This document shows, piece by piece, positions 11,749 to 22,375 of a stretch of 64,000 bases of DNA; the first letter of the stretch is position 1; each line of letters starts with the position of its first letter. Under the pieces are notes generated by a model. That model was not told where the DNA came from, made no database searches, and saw only the letters and a program-made list of their open reading frames with translations. The translations under genes were made by a program, and so were the position numbers. Source of the stretch: Penicillus capitatus. Its lineage: Eukaryota > Chlorophyta. The stretch is from the NCBI GenBank assembly GCA_965649825.1, contig OZ287706.1, positions 62,001 to 126,000 on the forward strand, read 5' to 3'.

Positions 11749-14069
11749 TTAGGGAAAAGGACGCACTCTGTTGTCTCCATGGACGTCTGGCGGTCTCTTT
11801 CTGGGTTCCTGCAGATCGATGTTGGATTCCATCTCTGTGTTCTTCACATGCGATGGACTCTCCTCTCGTCTTTCTCCATTGTCTTCTCCTTCATTTACTT
11901 CCTGTGTACGACGCCATTGATCCTCCTGCGGTTGATGCCAGCCTGAATCCTATGAGAGAGTCCATCATCAGGCAGCTCCAAGGGAACGATGGGCTTACGC
12001 CTTCGGATGGATGCATGGTGTGTCGGTCAAAGTCCGGGCGAGGTCTCCTGGGAGAACGGTTTCTGTTTTCATTTCTTCCACCGCCCCTCTGGAAACTGAC
12101 TCTCCCTACCACCGACAATCACATTTCATTAACGAATAGGAAGCAATGCGAAGAGGCCGACCGCGAGGACTTCTTTGTCGAGAATGCGTAAATGTTGGCT
12201 GATCTCGTCGGTGGCTGTTAAAAGATGAACGATCAGCGTGACGAGGGTGGTCAGCATCGTTGTTCGATGCATCCGGCCACGTGCTTTGTCTCTCTTGGAA
12301 TCGGTTGTTTCTTCTGTGAGGCCTTTCACTAAGCTCGTCCTGATGCTCGTCCTGCCAACCCTTTTCTTCGTTCCACTTTCTCTGCCACTCTCCATGTTCC
12401 GTAGACGGGTCATCAAATGGTTCTGTCAGAAGTAGATGCTTGACATTGTGCTGCTGTTAGGTGGACATGAGATCAAACCTGATGGCATTTCTGATCTCTC
12501 TGGCTTGGTTAAGGATTGTCTGTTCCATCCTCTGGAGCCACCGTCATTCCTTCTGTCCGGCCATCCTCTCCTCCCTCTGCCACGATCATTCCTTCTGTCC
12601 GGTCGACCTCTCCATTCGTCCGTGTGATGATCATCCCAATGCGATTGTCTTGTCCGTTCTTCAAAACGCTGGTTCCTTTGATCGGGGAACCTGTTCCGTT
12701 CGAATCGGTGGTCCCTCTGGTCGGAAAACCTATTCGGTTTATCAAAGTGACGATCCCCCTGATCAGGAAATCTGTTATGCTCGTCGATTCGGTGGTCCTC
12801 CTGCTCAGGAAATCTATTCTGTTCGTCGATTCGGTGGTCTTCTCTGCGCGACGGTTCGTTCCATCCCTTCGAGCGGTGACCAGAGAATCTTTGTTGTTTC
12901 CCATTACGTCCTTCATCATAGCGATGGCGATTTCTTTGTGATTGCTCGTGATGTGTTTCGGGATGACGACCGTATCCGTCCGGGTTCCTGTTCCGTTCAT
13001 TGAAACGGTAATGTCCACCCCGTTGCTGTCGCCCACGTCTTTCCTCAAAGTGGCGGTCACGTCTATGGAAGCCTTCCTCTTCATTTCTGCCATCTGGCTG
13101 CTGGCGACGGTCATCTCGCGATCCCCATCCATCCCGATGCGGCGGACCAGACGCTTGAAAGCCACGTCGATGTGACCCTCTACGTTCCCAAGATCCCAAT
13201 TCAGCTCCACCACGTCCTTTGCTAAATCGCCTCTGGCCGCGGCCTTGCTGGTTAGCACTCCATGGCTCCTCTCTCCTTGGCTGTCCTCTGCCACCACCTC
13301 GAGGTCTGTGATGGGAGCCTCTGTGTGAAGCGCCTCTTCTGTCACTCCATGTACCATGATCCTCTTCGTTTTCCTCAGGCGGATGCTCCTGCGCTTCGGT
13401 GTCTGAAACAGTTGCAGATGCAGGAGTAGAAGTGGTCGGAGGATAAAAGGTTCGGTAGTGCCATGGCGGATATGGCAAGTCTTGGGGTGCACTAAAATCA
13501 CTTTCTGGGACCCATTCCCCTTCTTTCTTTACCTGTCACATCAACATCAGAAAATCAAAGACAAGCTCTCACATGTTCAAGGGCATCAGCAGCACTTGGA
13601 GAAAAGAGTCTGGAGCTGGGCAGAATGCTTCACTGCGTTTGCTGATGCCTGGAATGGGAATTGGCATCCCTCCAATCCCTTTAGAGAGACCCACTGGAAT
13701 ATCTGGATCTCGAATCGTTTCGCAGAGTTCCAGGCGGACTCTCTGGTCATCGTTGACGGCCAACCATACTCGAAGGAGTGGTGGTGTGGGAAGACGGATA
13801 TCAACGGCCAGAGGCTTCGGAGGCAGCGGTACATTCCCTATGATCCACTCACATTCGACGTCTGACATCGAATCCACAAAATCCTTCTCCGAGGTGGAAC
13901 CCTCAGGCGGCGACGCGTTTCGAAATGCGAGGATATCTCGCGCGTACACTGCATTGCGAATTCCAAAGAGTGTTTCGTTTGGGGGTGCGAGTGGCAGCAC
14001 CGCACGGCGCATTGTTTTGCGGCTGCTGCTGCTGCTGCTCTCTGGAGGTTTTGTCACATCTGGAAGCAT
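11749..14069 (-). CDS. Arg/Gly-rich protein with 14-residue tandem repeats
   Basis: Exons 14069-13596, 13532-12479, 12422-12162, 12105-11999 and 11949-11749 join in frame (introns 49-63 nt) to 698 residues. The first 190 residues have Ser/Pro-rich and folded-looking stretches, including VYARDILAFR at about 41-50, which loosely fits the YxxxxL-hydrophobic eIF4E-binding consensus. The remainder is low complexity: RG/RGG boxes, then about five tandem copies of a 14-residue unit of the form DHRxDExNRFPDQ (minus-strand copies at about 12655-12850), then more R/Q/H/E-rich sequence. Such composition is typical of RNA-binding or granule proteins. A role as a translation or mRNP regulator is inference; I do not recognise the family. 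Confidence 0.82.
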
Positions 14070-14398
14070 ATTGACGACGCAGGTTCAAACGGTTGTTGTC
14101 GTACAGAAAATCTCCGCGGCAACAGAGCACGTGATGAAACCTAACGCATGCACAAAATGGCTGCATGATTGAAAAGGGATGCGGCTATCAAGATGTCCAC
14201 CCATCGTGGAAACAGTCACTCTTGCTAAACACCTGAGCAAATCTCCGAATAAGGTAACATCAACCTGCCGCCAAGAGGCGGCGGCGCATCGTTTCTTCCA
14301 CCAGATCGCTCACTCCTATTCTTCCATACGGCTGCAGACGTAGCCTTTTAGATCTACTTCTATCTGTAATCGCTTCTCTGTGCATTGGGTCGGCGCAC

Positions 14399-14974
14399 AT
14401 GTCCGTCTCTTGCTCCTTCTCCGCGCAGTCTCTTGCATGTGTCGGCACATCCACACCGATTTCTGATCTCCCTTCTGTAACCGTAGATGCTGCTGTCACG
14501 TGCTATTCACTTATCCGTCGCTCCGCCTTCAACTATTCTCTTTATCAACGCAGCCGTAGAAAACGACAACCGTGGTTTCGCTGTGATACATCCATCCCTC
14601 AAGCGTACCATCGGTACTGGCGACACTTGAGAATGGCCCACCGTCCGTCCACCTCGGAAATCACTCCAGCAGTCGCTCCGCAGCCGGAGCTTACTCAAGA
14701 TAGACCTATTCGCCCTTACTATGTGCGTCCTCGACCACCATCATCCCGACAGACGCAGCCAGTGGTGACCCGTGGAGAGGAGGACGTTGGTATGTCGATT
14801 GGTTGGCTCTGCTTCTTTGCTGGATTCATCTGTCTATTCCCTTGGCTCTTCGGATTCTGCCTGTCGTTCATTTCCGCGAACAAGAATGACAAAAGAGTGA
14901 GATACTGGAATCTTGCCGCTTTCCTGATCGTAACCTCTATTTATATCGCCGTATGGAGGGCGTATGAAGACTGA
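14399..14974 (+). CDS. Small two-helix membrane protein, unknown
   Basis: The frame is open from 14399 (191 residues), but the ATG at 14633 (113 residues) is a likely start: upstream residues look non-coding and the ATG begins MAHRPSTSE. The cytosolic part is Pro/Arg-rich (RPIRPYYVRPRPPSSRQ). Two hydrophobic helices follow (GWLCFFAGFICLFPWLFGFCL and WNLAAFLIVTSIYIAVW-type segments), separated by a short polar loop with NKNDKRVR. The layout resembles small proline-rich endomembrane proteins, but I cannot assign a family. Confidence 0.6.
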   Translation: MSVSCSFSAQSLACVGTSTPISDLPSVTVDAAVTCYSLIRRSAFNYSLYQRSRRKRQPWFRCDTSIPQAYHRYWRHLRMAHRPSTSEITPAVAPQPELTQDRPIRPYYVRPRPPSSRQTQPVVTRGEEDVGMSIGWLCFFAGFICLFPWLFGFCLSFISANKNDKRVRYWNLAAFLIVTSIYIAVWRAYED

Positions 14975-15236
14975 GAGCATGCATGCTTCGTAAGTGTCTT
15001 TCGGGAATGGGTCGGTGGTGTCCTTCATGACGATGTGGCGACATTTCCAATGACCACCCACCAATCACACAGGACTCACGAAACGTAATCGTAATATGAT
15101 GATCACGACGACATCTAGCAAGACGCTGTCCATGCTTTCGTGTTCTTTCCGAACAATGTGACGCTATTGTGTTTCCGCGACATCAGCATCACGCGACAAC
15201 TGCGAACACGAACGAAAGAATAGGATAAGGATCGCG

Positions 15237-15996
15237 TTATGGTATGCCGTAAGCCGACAGCTCTGGGATCTTTACTGTTCCGTCAAAGCCCCCTTCGGAC
15301 TCTTGTTCAATGGAGGACCAATGTGAGAAGAGACTGCGGATGAGAAGGATTACGGGACTACTAACTATCTCATCAGGCATCCAGAGCGAGTTGCGAATCC
15401 ATCTGAAGCGACAGGGATGCATGATGGTGACCAATGAGGAATACGGTAAGGTTCGTCGTCTAAACAACGTCACTGGGTGGTCGATTAGCTGAAACGCATC
15501 ACGTTATGCGCTAAACCAACAACATCCTTCTTGGAAAGCGCACAGGGCCTGGGCGGCAGCTTTCCTTCTTCGATGGATACATCGTCATGTCGCAAAGCTT
15601 GCTGACATTGGAGATACCGTTGAAGCGCCACACCACATGAAAACGCGATCGAAGGCGAAAGTGCGATACGATAGGACGACGAGGGAAGGCTTCCGGCTAT
15701 GATGTCGCTATCAGGTGTCGATGGAGACGACGTGCTGTCGCAAATCGATAGACGCAAGCGAGGACAGTGACCGTCGCCGCCACATGTCACATCCCTTCAC
15801 TACATGTAGCAGCAATCTATGATATCAGCTGCGTCCGGTTCTTCCGGTAAGAGCGCTTTGATTTTGTACTCCTTTGGCTTGCCTCTTTGGCAGACTCCGT
15901 CACTTCTGCCTCTTCGGTCTCAGACTCGCCAAAAGAACGAAGAGCTTCGGTCGCTACAGGATGAGGAGGAGGGGACGACGAAGATGACGTCTTCAT
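15237..15996 (-). CDS. Possible small unknown gene, splicing unresolved
   Basis: A coding-looking first exon starts at 15996 with MKTSSSSSPPPHPV and runs through acidic, Glu/Ser-rich sequence (FGESETEEAEVTES). Two further open minus-strand segments, about 15790-15485 and 15473-15237, look partly coding and the last ends with SSIEQESEGGFDGTVKIPEL before a stop. I could not find a splice chain that joins all three cleanly. No family recognised. It may be one gene or fragments. Confidence 0.35.
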
Positions 15997-16131
15997 CGCG
16001 ACATCGTTCTTTCTCTCTTGAGCTCTAAAGGCAATCCGACCTGAAAATCCAATGTGTAACGTAGTGGTCCAAAAGAGTGACGTCTACCATTCTCCCTTTT
16101 ATCACATCTCTCACCGCTACTCAGTTGCACA

Positions 16132-16869
16132 TCACACATTTTTGTTTCTTCCTACCATGAATGCGCTCAGCTGACCCACCGATGGATTTTTAGCGGTTCT
16201 CACTTTTGACGGGTGTTGCTTGGAGTCTTTCTCCTTGAAGGATGGCAAACAGTCTTCATCGCCTCTTCCCACATAGACAGGCGTATCGAGTGTGTAGCAG
16301 GTGTAGTTCTGTAGATATTTCAAGTAACGCGGAAGCCGTTGTTCTCTGCAACACACTCCCTCTCACACATTCTCATCGTTTTGATCTACTCTCTTGCTGC
16401 GAAGCTCGATGTCGATCTCGAGGCCCATCTGCATCTGCGTCCACAATCTGTCCACAAAGCAGCGGACGTCCTTCGTCCCTGGCAAACGCATAATGGACGG
16501 TACCTCTCTGTTGAGCTCTTCCTTCTCCCTCTCTTCATATCCAAATTGAATGGTGCCGGTCGCCACTTCATCGAACTCATCGTAGTCGGCCTCTGCTTCA
16601 AAAGCCTTTCGGGCTTCGACACTGATCTCACAGAGACGCTCTTCGTCGTCGAACTCAACATTCTTAGATCCATCAACCACTTCGGTCCACGTCATGGGCG
16701 ATGGAGCAGGCTCCGTTGCCGCGACATCCTCGACGGCGTTGTCACTCCGAACGTTCAGGTCTTCGCGGGCGGCCACTTGCAGTTGGAAGGACGGCGTCGT
16801 GTCACGTACAGGCAGTGTGACAAACAGAGCAGCAGCCCTTGTCGCGAAGGCGCCGAGAACATTGTCCAT
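16132..16869 (-). CDS. Unknown acidic protein
   Basis: Two exons: 16869 to about 16367, then a 60-nt GT-AG intron, then down to 16132, in frame (about 225 residues). It opens MDNVLGAFATRAAALFVTLP, an Ala/Arg/hydrophobic stretch that could be an organelle-targeting leader. A strongly acidic centre follows (VEFDDEERLCEISVEARKAFEAEADYDEF in part) and a basic C-terminal segment (SFKEKDSKQHPSKVRTAKN). No motif that I recognise. It lies downstream of eIF2A on the same strand with about 260 bp between. Confidence 0.6.
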
Positions 16870-17129
16870 TCGATGTATTAACGAAAACGGAGATGGTCGA
16901 CTTAACAGTGTCAGCGGTATTGCGACGAGAACTGTTCGGAGGTTTCTTCAGACGGAGACGATAGATACAGCATGAATTAGAGAAACTGTACACGGAATGC
17001 AACTCCATGAGTGATCTAAGGGAGCTTTCACGTCATGTACTGCCTGCATTGTAAAAGAGGTGTTATTTATCCGTAATGTACGAACGACAATCCTTAATGC
17101 TATTGACTGCAGCAGACCCAAGGAATTTA

Positions 17130-19635
17130 TCATGTCTCCAATGCTTCTAATTCTGCCAAGATCGCCGCCTCACTCTGGACCTTTTGAAGTTGCTCCTTCT
17201 CTAACGTGACACCTTGGATCACACATGTGTGAGATGCTCTGCTGAGAAGGGCCATGACAACACAGACCAGGCTGCTGCATGGATTCCTTGAGATGGCCAA
17301 TCTGTTTGAGTTTCTTCCTAAGCGTGCGAATTCTCTTCGTTTTCTCTTCTGGCGTGGCAGACGATAGTGGCGATGTGCTCGAAGACACTGTTTGAGGTAT
17401 CGACGCTGTCTCCGGTGCGGCTGTCGTCTCCGGTGTCTGTCGATCTGCAGGTTCGGTTGTTTGCTTATTTATTTCCGTCTTCCTCTTCGCACGCCTCTTC
17501 GCATTCTTCGCTGCAGCTTTTGAGAGGAACGTGCCTCCAGGGACATCGGGTCCCTTTGGCTGCGAATGAATCCTCCCGCCGGAATCGTTCGACTGACCCA
17601 AGTTGAACGACACGGGTGCAGCTGTTCTATTGCTCCCTCTCAGATGTGGTGGTACATATGCTGCCGTCGTCGTTTCTTCTTGTTTTGCCTTCTGGGAAAC
17701 TAAACAGAAGACGTTCCTCGATATCCACCCCGTAACCGAAATGAATGGCTGGACGTGTAGAGCGCTTGTTCGGTGAAACGGGTCGATCTTCGAAGGTCCC
17801 TTGCTCGACGGGTACCCATCTGGCTTCAAGCAGGACCTCTGCTGATTCCCGACCGACCTCCTCGCCGAGATAGGTAAAGACTCTGTGCCAAAGGACTGAG
17901 CATAGAGATTCGGCGTGGAAGGTATAGCCCACTTGACTCCATTGTCCACTCTCAAACGAGGTGCCGTGATGGCCGTCAGAACATAACGGCCACAAGGAGA
18001 CCACTCGAGGGAGACAGATGGACATCGAACGGAGCTCAGTTTCTTGCATGTCCCGTTGCCTTTCTTCTCGTAGAAGACAATGTCACCTGCAGTCAAATGA
18101 CATGCTTGGAGCACTTACTTATCTGTGTCATCGACCTGGCAGATTTCCGAATCCGGCGACACAAAGAAAGCGACCGAAAGGATTGAATCGCACAAAGTTG
18201 TAGGCACCCGATCCGAGATCGAAGAGTGGCTTGCATTTCGCATCGAATAACAACGTTTTGGCTGGCATGAATCCAGCCACAACGACAAAGTGGTCACCTA
18301 ATCCACAACGCCATATGTGATCCATATGTGCGATGCATTTAGCAAACGAGAACCTGGAGGAGCCCACTGTACGTCGTGAATGGGTCCCTTTGGAATACTG
18401 GGAACGACACACGACACATCAGAGTCACCTACGGGCACAGAATTAAAGACATCGCAGCGGTACGTCTCCAGTAAAAACCTTGGAAGAAATGGAGATGCTG
18501 TTCTCCGTAATAGCTCTGATTCGTGACATCTACATCCGAGAAAGAAGAACAGAGCAGCGCCGATCCCTTGCTGAAAAAGAGAAGTCTCAGAGAATGTCTG
18601 CCACTCGTGCTGCAGAATTGAACCTGTTCCACAGAAAGTCGATGCCCGATACACGGTAGAAACTCTTTCTGTTGGTAACGACCGGATCATCTGCGACAGA
18701 CACACCGTGTCGTATGACCAGGCAAATAGAGCGATATCCCATACCATCCATGCTCTCAGGAAACCCAGAGATCGGGTAAATCAGAACAGTGGCTGGAACG
18801 CTCTTCGCTTCAGGGATGTAGGCTGAGAGTTTCGGGTTCCTCCCAGGAGAGACAGAAAACGATGCAATGCTCTTCACATGCAGCTTCTTGGCCACCTCTA
18901 TTGGACAACGGAGGCAGTGTCAGGCATTTGTCTGCTGTCATCAGTGGCGGACTCACTGGCGAAGTTATCCGAAGGCGTGTATACATGAACCGTGTTTGCC
19001 ACAGAGACGAACACGGCAGATTCGTCTTCTAACCAGTGGAGTAATGGCCATACGTCATCGTTGACGTTGCTTCGATGCATTCCCCAAACAGAGATCCCAG
19101 ACGCAATGTCCCAAATCTGTCATCAACGAAAACGATCTCTCTGTCTGTGTATCAACTCCATGCGGTCGGTCACTTGAAGATTCTTGTCAGAACCTTTCAG
19201 TTGTTTATCAGGTCTCTGAAGAGTGGCCAGGTATGTATTGCGACTCGAGAATCCAGCATGCAGACACTCTCTCAATGACAACCGTGTCACCTGCAAGCCA
19301 TATGATCATCTGAGCAGCTTTGAAGGGGCCAACCTGCGACATCTGCTGCATGTCAACCAGAGTGACGTCTTCCTGACCGACTCCACATATCAAAGATCCA
19401 TCTGTCGAAAATTCAACCTTGTTGCGCTCGTCTCTGTGCAAAGAATGTTCGAGAAATGAAGAAATTATGCCATTGCGGAATTACGGAAAGATTGGGCAGA
19501 GTTGCTGAAGCGTTGGCCCTCCCGAATAGAGAGTAGTCTCTCCCTTCGTGCGCGCTACATTTCACAAAGGACTTGCAGAAATGCACACGTGGCGTTTCTA
19601 AACGCACCGATGTACCGAGGTTGAACACCGGACAT
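17130..19635 (-). CDS. EIF2A: Translation initiation factor eIF2A
   Basis: WD-propeller factor that delivers initiator tRNA under non-standard conditions. Thirteen exons: 19635-19608, 19554-19485, 19433-19268, 19215-19174, 19116-18957, 18897-18745, 18690-18624, 18570-18479, 18428-18354, 18297-18136, 18086-17755, 17699-17268 and 17212-17130; all introns 49-59 nt GT-AG. Family landmarks: SYYGEQHLHF, GPIHDVQWAP, VAGFMPAKTLLFDAK, VAGFGNLPG, EWSPCGRYVLTAITAPRLRV, AAYVPPHLRG, a basic segment (AAAKNAKRRAKRK) and the C-terminal helix LEKEQLQKVQSEAAILAELE. Expected length about 620 residues. One base appears to be missing near 17927: the frame changes inside exon 11 between two conserved stretches, and all later phases fit only if that base is supplied. 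Confidence 0.93.
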
Positions 19636-19748
19636 CGCCGCCACTGGTATGCAAACGCGGGGGGAGATTGGATGAAAGCGTCATGTCGACGATTGTCTAG
19701 ACACCATCCATCGTCGCTAATCACATTCGTTCTGCATTGTGCTAAACA
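19636..19748. promoter_or_regulatory. 113-bp divergent spacer, eIF2A / helicase
   Basis: Only 113 bp separate the start codons of eIF2A (minus) and the IGHMBP2-like helicase (plus), so a shared bidirectional promoter is implied. No recognisable TATA element. Confidence 0.45.
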
Positions 19749-22293
19749 ATGGCGTCCCGACTGGAGTCCTTCGTCGGAAGAATGCGGCCACTGTTGCTTC
19801 TTGAAAGAAATGCAGAAGTGGACAAGGCAAAACAGGAAATGCAGGAAGCGACAGAAGAATCGCGATGCGTGGGTTCATTGTGGTGGGACCATTCGATGGA
19901 TGCCGTGTTCGTTTGTGCAGTCGAATGGCAATACACTGTTCAATCTGAAGTGCAGCGATGTGGAAGGAGGCTTGCTTGGTCGCCACCTTCTCACTTTCGT
20001 GAAGAACGTGGCAATTTCAAAGAAAGAAGCAGCCCCAGATCTGCCCGCACACAAATTCACGCCTCATGACATCGTCGAAATCCGTCCCAGCAAAGGGGGA
20101 CTTGGGCCCTCGTGGGCTTCTGGACTGATTTACAGGTACCATCTGGCATCGGTCCTCCGTTCGCGCACAAGATTGACCAACTGTGTTTGCTCTCTAGAGT
20201 CAAAGACGCATCGATCACGATTGCCGTAGATGATCTGCCAGACGACGGAGGACTGGATCAAAGCTTTCGCCTTGACAAGTTAGCCAACGAGGTTCCGTCT
20301 GTCAGTTCAGTCGAATGAATGACCAACACTGTGGTCAGGTCACATACAATCGATTGTGTTCCACATTGGATACCTTGAGCTCCCCAAATATTCGAACGAC
20401 CGCCCCTGGCACTCAACTCCTGGATATTGCATTTGAGAGTTCACTTCCATTGTTTTCTGAGAAGATCGATGAAGATTTCAGTTTCTTCAATGAGAATCTG
20501 GATGAGGCACAGAGATTGGCAGTTGGACGTGCTCTGGCTGCGAGTCACCTTGCAATGGTTCATGGTCCACCAGGTTCTCGCGCCCTATGCTGAGTCTGTC
20601 CAATGATAAAGATAGGTGAGTGATTCAGGGACTGGCAAGACGACGACGGTGATTGAGATCATCGCACAGGAGGTGAAGAGGGGAAACAAGATCTTGGCGT
20701 GTGCCTCATCGAATGTCGCTGTGGACAACATCGTCGAACGTCTATCAAGATTGAAGCTCTTCAAACAGAAGATCGTCCGAGTGGGGCATCCAGCACGACT
20801 TCTGCAGGATGTAAGTACACTGAACAAAATGTACTTGGGTGAAGACGAAGGCCATCATGTGCTGCAGGTCCTTAGCAACAGTTTGGAGGCTCACGTGAAG
20901 AAATCTGATAACAGTTCGTTGGCCAAAGATATCCAGAAAGAAATGAAGGCGTTGAATTCGAAACTGATGAAGTTGGAGTCGTGGAAGAAGAAAGAGAGGC
21001 ATGAAATTCAAAGGTGATGTGATGGATCTCTCTCTGCGCATCTGTTATCGATATTTGACTACAGAGAGCTACGCCGATTGAGCAGAGAGCAAAGACAAAG
21101 ACAAGGAAAGGCAGTGGACGAAGTTCTCAACAAGGCATCCGTCATCTGTTCGACCCTCTCTGGCGTGCAAGGAAGATACATCGACGTACTGTGTGGTCAG
21201 ACAAGGAGCGTTTAAGATGATCATCGCATTTATTCTTGACAGACTAGGCAGTTCGATGTTGTCATCATTGATGAAGCTGCTCAGGCGTTGGAGGTGTCAT
21301 GTTGGGGAGCGATGTTGAAATCGAAGAAAGCGATCTTAGCAGGAGATCACCTGCAGCTGCCACCTACGATCATCAGCGAAGAGGCCATAAAGAAGGTGTC
21401 TCCTCCCTGTGCCTCTATCCAGCTCAGAATTGCGAGCCATCGACAGGGACTCGATGTTACTCTGTTCGAGCGCATGCAGGAAGAGTTTGGCCATTCGGCA
21501 AGTGTCATGCTGACGGTGCAGTATCGAATGAACAGTATGATCATGAAATGGGCATCAGATGAACTCTACCAGTCAAAGCTGACTGCACACGAAACAGTGG
21601 TGCACCACAAACTGAGTAGGACAGACAGGCAGCCTCTCTGCTGTTCAATCACTATTTCGGTTCATTCACAGATGATCTGAATGAGGATCCGGATCAGGAA
21701 GATATTCCTGTGTGCCTCTTTGTGGATACAGCAGGATGTGACTGCGAAGAGATCGTTGGCGAGGATGGACTGAGTCGAGCGAATCCGGATGAGGCAAAGG
21801 TGACGACAGACAAGACACGCAAGTGTCTTCATTCTCACGGGAGGTATCTGATCGCAGGCTGTCATGAAGCATGCCGCCGGACTGCTATCAGCTGGAGTGC
21901 CTCCCGGAGACATCGGGATCATCACACCGTACAACGGACAGGTCTCGCTACTCAGAGAACTTCGCACAGAATCCATGCATCAGATCGAGATATCCTCTGT
22001 CGACGGATTCCAGGGTAAGACGCTGTCAATCAGTCTCTCTATCCAAACAAGAGGATTGTTCAGGACGTGAGAAGGAAGCTGTTCTGATCAGTGCTGTCCG
22101 TTCCAATGAGAATGGAGAGATTGGATTCCTGAACGATCGTCGCAGAATGAACGTGGCGATCACCCGAGCGAGGAGACACTGTGCCATATTTGCGGACTCA
22201 GGGACGCTCTGCTGCGATCCGTTCCTAGAAAGACTGGTTGCCTACTTCGAGGCCAATGGAGAGTACAGAAGCTACGAAGAGTTTATGCAGTAG
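19749..22293 (+). CDS. IGHMBP2-like SF1B DNA/RNA helicase
   Basis: UPF1-family 5'-3' helicase. Exons begin 19749-19868, 19921-20135, 20198-20291, 20339-20573, 20629-20810, 20868 onward; about ten in all, introns 47-67 nt. N-terminal helix MASRLESFVGRMRPLLLLER, an OB-like barrel (LLGRHLLTFVKN, FTPHDIVEIRP), then motif I GPPGTGKTTTVIEI (split by an intron in the Gly codon), ASSNVAVDN, VRVGHPARLL, motif II VVIIDEAAQALE, GDHLQLPPT, VQYRMNSMIMKWASDELY, VDTAGC, ISSVDGFQG, REKEAVLISAVRSN and motif VI MNVAITRARRH. Ends YEEFMQ. It lacks the R3H and AN1 domains that vertebrate IGHMBP2 carries after the helicase, so it is the short form. Confidence 0.93.
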
Positions 22294-22375
22294 AGACATG
22301 GGATCGATCAATCAGATCGCAATAAGGAGATGTGCGTCCTCTGTATGGTGTGTATGTATGGACAAGGCAGTTGTT

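Noticed and set aside
12461-13003. Long plus-strand frames opposite the RG-rich gene
   Set aside because: They are mirror frames of a repetitive, Arg-rich coding sequence; the minus strand has consistent exon phases.
14020-14045. CTG/CAG run as a possible functional repeat
   Set aside because: It simply encodes a short Ser run in the N-terminus of the RG-rich protein.
16350-16495. A 21-nt intron in the acidic unknown gene
   Set aside because: A 60-nt intron with the same donor region and a better acceptor gives a phase-0 join and matches the size of all other introns.
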